Of a stretch of DNA of 64,000 nt, positions 1 through 12,500 are shown in pieces. Each line of letters starts with the position of its first letter. Positions within the stretch are counted from its first letter, which is position 1. The DNA is taken from assembly GCA_964017195.1 (NCBI GenBank), contig OZ024887.1:61984811-62048810 (forward strand). The letters are read 5' to 3'. The DNA is from Siderastrea radians (lineage: Eukaryota; Cnidaria; Anthozoa; Scleractinia; Rhizangiidae). A program made the position numbers and the translations under genes. Under the pieces are notes generated by a model, which saw only the letters and a program-made list of their open reading frames with translations, did not search any database and had not been told where the DNA came from.

Positions 1-300
1 CTAAGCTACATACTTAATCAAAACAAGCACAAAAAAGTAAAGGATTATCTTCTTCTTACAAACGAAGGGGAAAAACTGAAAAAAGACCGAAAATAGTGAA
101 AACACCTCCTGAGTAGACGGTTGCTATGGACATGTCAATCATCATAGACACGCTATTGACGCAGGAAAATTTTCTCTGATAAATTTTAGGAAAAGTCACG
201 AGATTTGGCGATTATTCGTCTAGCCATTTAAAAGTTATAATTTGTTAAAGGCAGAGCGGGCACATTCCCCCCCCCCTCCCCCCAAGGCTAAATAGGGTTA
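1..300. repeat. Dispersed repeat, copy 1 (cut by window edge)
   Basis: This stretch is closely similar, in the same orientation, to 32062-32367. Shared landmarks are the stretch beginning ACTTAATCAAAACAAGCAC, the GGAAAATTTTCTCTGATAAA block and a C-rich end followed by AGGCTAAaTAGGGTTAA. A weaker match to the C-rich end occurs near 15820-15885. It has no coding capacity I can see and is probably a non-autonomous transposon or retroelement fragment; the family is unknown. Confidence 0.7.
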
Positions 301-1714
301 AAACTAGATTCATTTACCTTCCTGGCATTGCAATCTTGTAGTGGCGTTAAGGCTTGTGAGACCCTTGTTCGTTTTCTTTATCTGAGAGCAATGCTGTCGG
401 GAATGCACCTGGTAGGGCAACCCACAGTGATCATGCTGGAATTGGGGGGTGGAGGGGGTGGAATTAGACTAATGGCAATCCAAACGTCAGTCCCTGAGCT
501 AGCTACAGATTAAACAGTCGGGTGAGCCGAACTCGTTTGCCTGATGAGGGCAACTGGTTTACGAGGTGGCCACTTTAAATGCAGTTTAGAATATGAAGGT
601 AACACTTTTAAAAGGAGGCAGCCTCTTTACATCGCATTGCCGCGGTGGATGGTGGGCTAAAAACTTGTGTCGGTAACGAGCTTCCACTATCGGCGTCTTG
701 ACGCTTTGTGTCCAATGTCAATATTCCTTCCCCACATCTTGCTAAAGTCCTCATGCTTTCATTTCTATTTTCTGAATTAGGAGCAGGATTTTCAACATCC
801 CCCCCCCCGGGATTCTCAGCAGTGGTGAAAATTGCTGCTATTTCTAAAATGGACTACAGTTTCAGTTTTTTACCCGTTCCATGTTGTCCAGTTAAGATAT
901 CTAAAAAACTATAGTGATAATTGAGGAATCATAACATTAAAAAAGTTGTAGGAGTTTGGTACCCTAACTAGCTACTTTTGTCTCGTTAATAATTATAAAT
1001 AACTTCGTTTCTCGGACGAGTATTGATTCAGTACAGTTGAAAATCCCAGCTCATTTTAAGATCTACTTAAAGTCAATCCGTGTAGTGCTGTCAAAGCTAC
1101 TGCAGAAGACGTTGCTCCATTTTTAATGGTATCTTTCCTTGGAGCATTATGAGTCTTTCAGAAACATGAATGTTACTGGATTCACATGAGTTCCGTATCG
1201 GCAAGTATTGTTCGAATGTTTTTTTTCTCTTTAAGGATATGGGCGGAGCCTAAGCAAGGTCAGTGAAGTTGCCTTTTGCCCCGCTTCACCCCACCCACCC
1301 CACCCCCCAATCCCTTACGATTTTGCTGACAGCAGCTCGGTGCATCCTTACATCGGCAAACAGGTGCTCCATAAAACAAAGGTGAAGTAGAAACATAATC
1401 CTTTTCTGCCACTTTCGAAAACTGTTCCTCCAAAAATGTCGGCCAAAAACACTAGAAAAGGAGCAGCTTAACACACACAAAAATAAATGAGCAAAAATAA
1501 ATTTAAAAATCCGACGTTTCGGCAAGTTATGCTTTAGCAAATCGTTATTGATTGGAGATAAATATAAAATATAAAGGTAATTTCAAAAAACATAATTCAG
1601 GGCTTGTTAAGCAAATCACCAGCCCACTGGGGAGACCAATCCGAATCTTCATTGACATAATATTACAATAAGAAGAATCCCAGGGACGCTTTCCCAGAAA
1701 TATACTTCTATTAG
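301..1714. other. Gene-free stretch
   Basis: Only short chance reading frames are present. There are homopolymer C or G runs near 440-470, 800 and 1290-1310. No splice-bounded exon, RNA gene or clear repeat was recognised. Confidence 0.5.
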
Positions 1715-2500
1715 TGATTAATGTCAAGGTAAAGATCAATGCATATATGGTATAAACATTTCTATTTTGACGCTTTTCATAGACGAATACATACAATCAA
1801 TTAATCACATTCAGCCGGCACCGAGCGGCACACTAGTAAGGTATCCTGCCTGCGCTATAACCGATTAGTCATTTCAACGTAATTATAAATTTGCACATAA
1901 ATTTATTCAGTTTGCTCAAGATTGAGAGAATTGATGAAGACCGGGACTGCCATCATGTGCCCAGTTTTTCCTTTTACAAATTTGCCCTGGACGATTATTT
2001 ATTATGTGGTTTTCGTCAAGAACCAAACCTTGCTTCACGGAATGCCGTCATGGAATTGCGAAAAACAGAACACTACATTGGAAAAAAAAGTTTGAAGTGA
2101 AAACTACTTTTTATAATATCGGGCAACCTGGTGGGAGTTAGGAAGAGCAATTTGAACATTCTTAATGAGAAAATCGACTCCAACTGTTCTTGAAGAAAGG
2201 AGCATCGACGCCCCCCAAATAAATATACTTCCACCAAAGGTAAATGTCAAGGTAAAGATTAATGATATGCTTTGATGTGGACGTCTCAATTTTGACTTTT
2301 TTCATGGACTCACGCATACAATTATTAAATTAGTCACATTCGGCCTGCACTTGCCGGCACATCCAGTCTGCTTTTTTCTTTCCTGTGCTTTAATTGATCA
2401 TTTCAACGAAAACAGTCTTGTTTCAATTTATTCATGGGCTCGAGATTAAACGAACTAGTCAGGACTAGAATTGCCATAGTGCCACATCCCTATTAATAAA
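1715..2500. repeat. Diverged tandem duplication (two copies of about 260 bp)
   Basis: 1715-1985 and 2235-2500 share a series of blocks in the same order: AATGTCAAGGTAAAGAT, TTTTGACgcTTTTCAT, a CACATTCgGCC/GCCGGCA block, TCATTTCAACG and ATTTATTCA. Divergence is substantial, so the duplication is old. It lies just upstream of the channel gene's first exon, so it may include promoter sequence, but no promoter element is identifiable. Confidence 0.55.
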
Positions 2501-2684
2501 AGAATCTCCAACTAGTTTTGAAGAAAGGAGCACTTTCAACAAGCTAATTAGCGGCTGAAATCGAGAGTTATAGGGTGATAGATAACTGTGTGAATCGTAA
2601 TTGATCTGTCATCTTAAGCTGCTCAGCTTTGAATGCACGAACTAGTCCGCTTGAAAAACAGGTCAAGAAAGCCGATATGTTAAC

Positions 2685-3539
2685 ATGTTTTTCCAGAAGT
2701 TTGTTCTAACTTTCGCTTTTGCTTTTTCTCTTATTTGCCTGGAACACGGGGAAGAATTGAACTATCTCATGATAAATATTTTGGAATTGAGTCCAAATAA
2801 TGCGGATGGCAACGACTCCAATGCGATTAATTGTAGTCATGAAGCAGACTCCTCTATGACTGTTCTTCCAACTGCGTTGGGAGAAGGTGATGGAAGTTCA
2901 CAGGCCCCACCTTATGACATCGGAAACACAACAGCCGAACCACCCCTCGGTCAACTGGGAACGGACAGCAGTCCTGAAGACCCCTCGACGCTTAAACCAA
3001 CAACCACAGAGGAAAGTGTCACCACCTTCCCCACGGAAACGCCAATTCAACCACTCTGTTTCCCAGATGTTTGCTCTAGAGTCATCAATATAACTTGGCT
3101 ATCGTTACCTCCCTTTATTTTTCAACTAGAGACGGGGAAACAACCTGAGAAGTTCGACGACAGCATTACAGGTGTTTTTTACAGCATCATTGGGCGGGCC
3201 ATTCAGTTTTGCTGCAAATATCTAGGCAAAAGAGGGACTCGCTTACAATACACACACAGTGCCCGTAATAGGGATACTTTGCATGGGAATATTTTTCATG
3301 GTGAAGCTTCCATGGGACTGCCAGTATATATTGAAGATGAGCTCTTTGATCATACGTATGGCGGAAAGTTGGCGTTTATCAAAGTCCTCGAGTCGCCTGG
3401 CTTAGTTTTGATTGCGAACAAAGAAAACGCCATAGACAACGACTTGAGGGTCCTCTGGAAAGCCATTTTTAACGAGTGGCCAATTGTGTTGATATCATTA
3501 TTGCTGTGCGCAATATCTGGTATTTGCGTCTGGGCTCTT
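2685..3539 (+). CDS. Channel gene exon 1: signal peptide, linker, S1, M1
   Basis: The first Met is followed by a hydrophobic stretch (FVLTFAFAFSLICL) typical of a signal peptide. Next come about 70 Ser/Thr/Pro/Glu-rich residues, then a folded segment starting at the Cys125/Cys130 pair with LPPFIF, a usual start of iGluR S1. M1 is IVLISLLLCAISGICVWAL. The donor is CTT|GTAAGT, phase 0. The upstream ATG at 2675 is out of frame, which supports this start. Confidence 0.85.
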
Positions 3540-6500
3540 GTAAGTCACATTTTCTTCTTTGCCTTGAATCCTTTATTATCAAAAGTATGACCCTTCATCG
3601 TTAAGGGAACTGTCAGTTTAGGTCTCATTTAGACGGTACAACTTAGTTGCGTGAGACATGCTTACGGCAGGCCTATAACAGGAATTACTTCGTACTAGCG
3701 AAACCTATAAAGGTTTGCAGTTGTCGTTTACGGCAAGAAAATATCGCAAGATTTTAAAACATACTGTTAAAGCCTACGACGAACGTAGGCACAGTTGAAT
3801 GCAGTTTTGTATGACGCAATGAGGCAGCGCGAGATACAAAAGTGACATTAGACAAAAGTTGTACCGTCTAAATGGGGCCTTTGGCTCATCTGTGGTTAGT
3901 CTTGGGTCACTTCAAGGTTGAATTTCCTGACAGGGCGAGTCTGACATTTTTTGGTTGTCGCTAGCTTTTAGTAAGAGTAAGGAACCACCGAGTTTGGATT
4001 CGAGTTTCAGTTGGACTTCGAGTTGCAATTCGAGTTGGACTTCGGCTTCGAGTTCGAGCTGGATTTATAAGTGATTATTGGTCATCAAGTTTTATGCTGT
4101 GGCCAAGTTGGAGACTGTTTCGGGAAATCTTTTGCAGGTTATGACTGTTTTCAGATTTTATGCAAATTAGGCTCTGAGGTATGCCTTAACATGTTTGAGA
4201 ACTCGAAGTCTAACTCGAACTTCAACTCAAACTTTAACTCGAACTCCAACTCGAACTCGAATCCACACTCCATGATTCGGGATTCCCGCTTTTGGTTCAC
4301 ATGCATGTGTACCTGCTAAGTCTATCAGAGGAACAAAATGACAAAGCATTAAGTAGCTGGCAATGCAGGAAAGTTAGGGCAACAGTTTTCATTTAAGTCA
4401 AGACACTTTCGGATTTGATCCACAAAATTACATGGAATGACGAAAGGTGATACAGGGGGAGAGATAAGTCAACATTCTAATACTGCTTAATATTTCACAC
4501 AATGACAGTTTCCCCTTGGTGACTCTAACCCTTCGTAACTCGAACCTCCCGCTAAATCAAAGAGAATTCGTTTTCTCTTCAGGACATTTTCTTTATAATT
4601 TTGCCCTCGATATTTTGAAGCTCTCTCGTCAAAGTGTAATGAGAGAAAACGTACTCCATAACATTAAATTTTATCATTTTTTGAATCAAACTTCGAACAA
4701 TTGAGAAGCCTGTATTATTGTCCCATTTTGTCTTATTTGTCCTTTGGGTCAATTTCTTTAGTTTCTTGGTGTTGTGTCGCACAAAACGTTTTACTTCTTC
4801 GTGATTTTTAAGTGGTGTCCGCAGAAATCTTGTCCTCTAATAACTCAAACCTTTTCTGATTGCCCTGAAAGGTTTGAGTTGATCGGGAGTGAACTGTGTA
4901 TCAACCTCTGTATTTCTACAATGACGAATTCACCCCTCACGTGAGGACAAAATTAGCTTGGGTAAAAGTCAAAAAACAAAAGTCTCCGGTACAGCATTCG
5001 TTGCCCACGTTTGCCTAAGCAGGTTGTACTTCTCAAGTGTAAAAGCATTCACCCCCTGTCTTTTTCTTATTTCTGTAGGATACCACATGGAATGCGGAAG
5101 AATTTCCTCGTCGTTTTCATCGAGGAGCATTTGAGGGATTTTGGTGGGCGTTTGTTACTATGTCAACCGTCGGGTAAGAAAATCGCTGAATTATGAATTA
5201 AAGGTGTTATCAATAACGTGTATAAAGTACAACAAAATTATATTGGATGTAGTCACGGAGATTATAACCAATTCCACGCCTCACCGGTTATTCTAAAACG
5301 TATCCACACCTCGCTCGTGGAATAATTTTTCAAAAGTCATGAATAAAACTGTGTTGTCTAAATCAAACAAAATATTTTATAACTGTTGGTTTTTGTGTAA
5401 GGCGAGGCAAGCGTTCTCTAGCATTGAAGAAAACTAATCCTTCTTTTCCTTTACAACTGAAACTATGACTACTTATGCCTTTGGCAGACTTTATGTTTTT
5501 TGTTTTACTTATCTATTTTTTGGTTCTGCCTTTGTATCTCGTGAACATTAAGAGAAATTCAGTATGTTTGAATTACCATATTCGCCTTCAAGGTACGGAG
5601 ACAAAGCCCCTAAGTCGGTAATTGCTCGATTATTCTGCATCATCTGGATCATGGTGGGTCTCACGGTGTGCTCCGTAATGACAGCTACACTCACTGCCGC
5701 ACTCGCCGCTGCACCTGGTCGAGATGTGGAACTAGTTGGGAAAAAGGTAATTGTTGAAAATTAGATGCTAGAGGGTGTAAATAAGGCTATTTATTGATGG
5801 AAAATAACGTATCAAATACGAGAGATCGCAATTTCCGTGATGCAAGATGGATAAATTGGATGCCTAACTGCGCATAATTCCTTGGTGTTAAGTTTTTAAT
5901 CTTTTTAAAATTGATATAATTTCCTCCAGAAAGCTAGCTACGTTATAAAGCGAAACTCAAACACACATATACATACACGTAGAAAGTCAACGAGAAAATA
6001 GAGAAAATGATTAAGCTAACCGTGTTATAATTGTCACATTCACATGCTACTTGTGGAGATTCCGGTATGAAACTACATTAGGAGACACTTACTCTCTTCT
6101 AACAGCTAGATACAATATTCATACGTCAATAATCATGGGAGAATTCACATCTCCCGTAATCGCCGTACAAAATTCTTGGAAGATACCCCCGTCACCCCCT
6201 ACAAGTCTACCCGTTGCACAACATTGTTGAAAGGCGTTAGGGGTTCATTGCGTCTCTGGTTGTAGCGAAATTGATTTGTTATAGTTGAATTCATGAAAAA
6301 TAGGCCGCTCTTATTAGAGTGTCCTAAAAATTTCTGACGACTATTGGAGGTGATATTCTTGATTGTCTCTACATGTTGTATCGTGATCGATATTGCAAAC
6401 CTGCTGCTTAATAATAATGACTTCCCCTGTATTAATCTTGGTCCTGCCATACTTTAATTGTTAACCTCTTACTTAGAGAGACTGGTTAAAATACATGTAC

Positions 6501-9500
6501 ACTTACAGTCAAAAACATGAAGATGTCTAGGGCTTCTTTCTAAGCAGTCATGGAGATGCTGTGTACGGCAACCACCATAATTCTACGGACTACCAAAACT
6601 GCACAAACCTAACATACACTGTAAATTGTACCTGTGTGATTGTCACATTCACATGCTACTTGTGGAGATTCCGGTATGAAACTACATTAGGAGACACTTA
6701 CTCTCTTCTAAAAGCCAGATACAATCTTCATACGTCAATAATCATGGGAGAATTCACATCTCCCGTAATCGCCGTACAAAATTCTTGGAAGATACTTCCG
6801 TCACCCCCTACAAGTCTACAAGTCTACCCGTTGCACAACATTGTCGTGCAACAGGTAGACATTGTCTCTACATGTTGTATCGTGATCGATATTGCAAACC
6901 TGCTGCTTAATAATAATGACTTCCACTGTACTAATCTTGGTCCTACCATACTTTAATTGTTAACCTCTTACTAACTAAACTACTAACCTCTTCCTTAATG
7001 AATGCAAGGGCCGTACTGGTGAAAAAAGGTAGGTCGAATACAGACAGGAACGTGCAAAGCAGCTAAGAGCCGATATTCCAAATTACAGTCCCGAGCAAGT
7101 ATGAACATAAGCCAGACGTACGTACACCACGCGTAAATACACCAGATGTACATAAAACAGTCGTAAATACCCCAGGCGAACCTAAACCAAACGTACATAC
7201 ACCAAACGCACATACACCAAAAGTACATACACCAAACGTACATACATCAGGCGTACATACACCAAGTGTGCATACACCAAAGGTACCTACACCAAAAGTA
7301 CATCACCAAACGTACATACACCAGTCGCACATACACCAATCGACCATACGACAGACGTAAATAAACCAAACGTAAATACACCACAAGTACATACACCACA
7401 CGTACATACACCAAAAGTACATATACCAAACCTATATACACCAGGCGTGCATACAACAAACGTAAATACGACAAACGCACATACACCAAAAGTACATACA
7501 CCAAAAGTACATACATCAAACGCAGATACCCCAAAACTGACATACACCAAACGTACATACAACAAACGTACATACACCAAAAGTGCATACACCAAACGTA
7601 CATACATCAAACGCACATACACCAAACGTACATACACCAAATGTACATAAAACAAACGTAAATACACCACAAGTTCATACACCACACGTACATACACCAA
7701 AAGTACATACACCAAACCTACATACACCAGGCGTACATACAACAAACGTAAATACGACAAAAGCACAAACACCAAAAGTACATATACCAAACGTACATAC
7801 ACCAAAAGTACATACATCAAACGCAGATACCCCAAAAGTATATACACCAAACGAACATACACCAAAAGTAGATACACCAAACGGACATACAACGGACATT
7901 ACATAACGTAAATACACCACAAGTACATACACCACACGTACATACACCAAAAGTACATATACCAAACCTATATACACCAGGCGTGCATACAACAAACGTA
8001 AATACGACAAACGCACATACACCAAAAGTACATACACCAAAAGTACATACATCAAACGCAGATACCCCAAAACTGACATACACCAAACGTACATACAACA
8101 AACGTACATACACCAAAAGTGCATACACCAAACGTACATACATCAAACGCACATACACCAAACGTACATACACCAAATGTACATAAAACAAACGTAAATA
8201 CACCACAAGTTCATACACCACACGTACATACACCAAAAGTACATACACCAAACCTACATACACCAGGCGTACATACAACAAACGTAAATACGACAAAAGC
8301 ACAAACACCAAAAGTACATATACCAAACGTACATACACCAAAAGTACATACATCAAACGCAGATACCCCAAAAGTATATACACCAAACGAACATACACCA
8401 AAAGTAGATACACCAAACGGACATACATCAAACGCACATATACAAAACGTACATACACCAAAAGTACATACACCAATTAAACCTACATACACCAGGCGTA
8501 CATACAAAAAACGTACATACAACAAACGCACATACACCAAAAGTACATACACAAAACGTACATACACCAGGCGTACATATACTAAACGTACATACACCAG
8601 GCGTTCATACATCAAACGTACATTCGCCAAACGTACATACGTCAAAAGTACATACACCACACGCACATACACCAAACGTACATACACCAATAACACATAC
8701 GCCAAACGTACATACACCAAACGCACATACAGCAAAAGTACATACACCAAACGCCCATCCACCAAATGTACATACACCAGGCGAGCATATGCCAGACATA
8801 CATACACCAAACGTACATACACCACGCGTACATGCATCAAACGTACATACGCCAAAAGTACATACTCCAAACGCACATACACGAAACGTACAATCACCAA
8901 AAGTACATACACCAAACGTACATACATCAAACGGACATACACCAAACGTACATACACCAAATGTACATAAACCAAACGTAAATACACCACAAGTACATAC
9001 ATCAAACGCAGATACACCAAACGTACATACACCAAACGTACATAAAAACGCAGATACCCCAAAAGTACATACACCAAACGTACATAAAACAAACGCACAT
9101 ACACCAAACGTACATACACCAAAAGTACATGCATCAAACGCAGATACCCCAAAAGTACATACACCAAACGTACATACAACAAACGTACATACACCAAAAG
9201 AGCATACACCAAACGTACATACATCAAACGCACATACACCAAACGTACATACACCAAATGTACATAAAACAAACGAAAATATACCACAAGTTCATACACC
9301 ACACGTAAATACACCAAAAGTACCTACACCAAACCTACATACACCAGGCGTACATACAACAAACGTAAATACGACAAACGCACATACACCAAAAGTACAT
9401 ATACCAAACGAACATACACCAAAAGTATATACACCAAACGGACATACATCAAACGCACATAAACTAAACCTACATACCCCAAATTTATATAAACCATACG

Positions 9501-12500
9501 TAAATACACCACAAGTACATACACCACACCTACATACACCAAAAGTACATACACCAATTAAACCTACATACACCAGGCGTACATACAACAAACGCACATA
9601 CACCAAAAGTTCATACACCACAAGTACATACATCAAACACAGATACACCAAAAGTACATAAACCAAACGTACATGCACCAGTCGCGCATACACCAGGCGA
9701 CCATACGCCAGACGTACATACACCAAACGTACACACACCAAAAGTACATACACCGAACGTACATACACCAAACGTACATGCACCAAAAGAACATACATCA
9801 AACGCAGATACACCAAACGTACATACACCAAACGTACATACACCAAAAGTACATTACACCAAACGTACATACACCAGGCGCACATATACCAAACCTGCAT
9901 ACACCAAACGTACATACACCAAAAGTACATACACTAAACGTACATACACCAAACGTACATACACCAAACCTACATAAACCAAAAGTACATACACCAAAAG
10001 TACATACATCAAACGGAGATACACCAAAAGTACATACACCAAACGTACATACACCACACGTACATACACCAAACGTAAATGCACCAGGCGTACATATAGT
10101 AAACGTACATACACCAGGCGTTCATACATCAAACGTACATTCGCAAAACGTACATACGTCAAAAGTACATACACCAGACGCACATACACCAAACGTACAT
10201 ACACCAATAACACATACACCAAACGTACATACACCAAAAGCACATACAGAAAAGTACATACACCAAACGCCCATACACCAAATGTACATACACCAGGCGA
10301 GCATATGACAGACATACATACACCAAACTTACATACACAACGCGTACATGCATCAAACGTATAAACACCAAACGTACATACACCAGGCGTACATACACCA
10401 AACGCACATACACCAAACGCCCATACACCAAATGTACATACACCAGGCGAGCATATGCCAGACATACATACACCAAACTTACATACACAACGCGTACATG
10501 CATCAAACGTACATACGCCAAAAGTACATACATCAAACGCACATACACCAAACGTACACACACCAAATGTACATAAGCCAAACGTAAATACACCACAAGT
10601 GCATACATCAAACGCAGATACACCAAACGTACAAACACCAAACGTACATACACCAAACGTACATACACCAAAAGTACATACACCAAACCTACATACACCA
10701 AACCTACATACACCAAACCTACATACACCAAAAGTACATACATCAAACGGAGATAGACCAAAAGTACGTACACGAAACGTACATACACCAAACGTACATA
10801 CACCAAAAGTACATACACCAAGCGTTCTTACACCAGGGGTACATATACTAAACGTACATACACCACACCAAAAGCACATACACCAAACGTATATATACCT
10901 AATTCAATAAAGGTTGCTTTGCCAATAGCCCTTTTCACAGTTAACTTTTCTCATTTGCATTACAATGTTTTTGAACGTGGATGTGAGGCAATTTCGGGCT
11001 AAGAGAGCAAAATTGCCCGAAATTGCCTCACATCCATGTTCAAAAAACATTGTAATGCAAATGAGAAAAGGTAACTGTGAAAAGGGCTACTGCTCATTGG
11101 CAATTGGACATTGGGCATTTGGGCATACGGAACACGGTGCAATGCTTTGCTTGAATGACCGCAAACAATACCTTCCCAATGCCCAATTGCCCAATCCCCA
11201 ACGCAACCTTTATTGAATTAGGCATACATTACGCGTACATACACCAAACGTACATACACCAGGCGTACATACATCAAACGTACATACGCCTAACGTACGT
11301 ATACCAAAAGCACATACACCAAAAGTACATACACCAAACGTAATTACACCAGTCGCACATACACCAGGCGACCAAACGTAAATACAAACGTAAATACACC
11401 ACAAGTACACAAATCACACGTACATACACCAAAAGTACATACACCAAACGCACATACACCAAAACTATTTACACCAAACGTACATAAAACAAAAGTAGAT
11501 AAATCAAACACAGATACCCCAAATGTACATACACCAAACGTACATTAAACCTACATACACCAGGTGTACATACAACAAACGTACATACGACAAACGCAGA
11601 TACACCAAAAGTACAAACAGCAAAAGTACATACACCAAACGTACAAACATCAAACGCACGTACACCAAACGTACATACACCAAATGTACATAAACCAAAC
11701 GTAACTACACCACAAGTACATACACCACACGTACATACACCAAAAGTACATACACCAAACCTACATACACCAGGCGTACATAAAACAAACGTACATACAA
11801 CAAACGCACATAAACCAAAAGTACATACACCATAAGTACATACATCAAACGCAGATACACCAAAAGTACATACACCACACGTACATACACCAGTAGCACA
11901 TACACTAGGCGACCATACGCCAGACGTACGTACACCAAACGTACACACACCAAAAGTACATACACGAAACGTACATACACCAAACGCACATACACCAAAC
12001 GTACATACACCAAAACTACATAAATCAAACGCAGATACATCAAAAGTACATGCACCAAACATACATACACCAAACGTACATACACCAAAAGTACAAACAC
12101 AAAACGTACATACACCAGGCGTACATACACCAAAAGTACATACATCAAACGCAGATACACCAAAAGTACATACACCAAACGTACATACACCAAACGTACA
12201 TACACCAAAAGTACATACATCGAACGAAGATACACCAAAAGTACATACACCAAACGTATATACACCAAAATTACATACACCAAACGCAAATACATCACAC
12301 GCACATACACTCAACGTACATACACCAAATGTACATAAGCCAAACGTAATACACCACAAGTACATACACCTATCGTATATACACCAAACCTACAGACACC
12401 AAACCTACATACACCAAACACGTATCCACCAAAAGTACACACACCAAACGTATACACGTTAAAAGTACATACATCAAACGTACATACACCAAACGTACAT

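Noticed and set aside
2887..3093. Alternative 68-codon frame inside channel exon 1
   Set aside because: Out-of-frame shadow of the Ser/Thr/Pro-rich linker.
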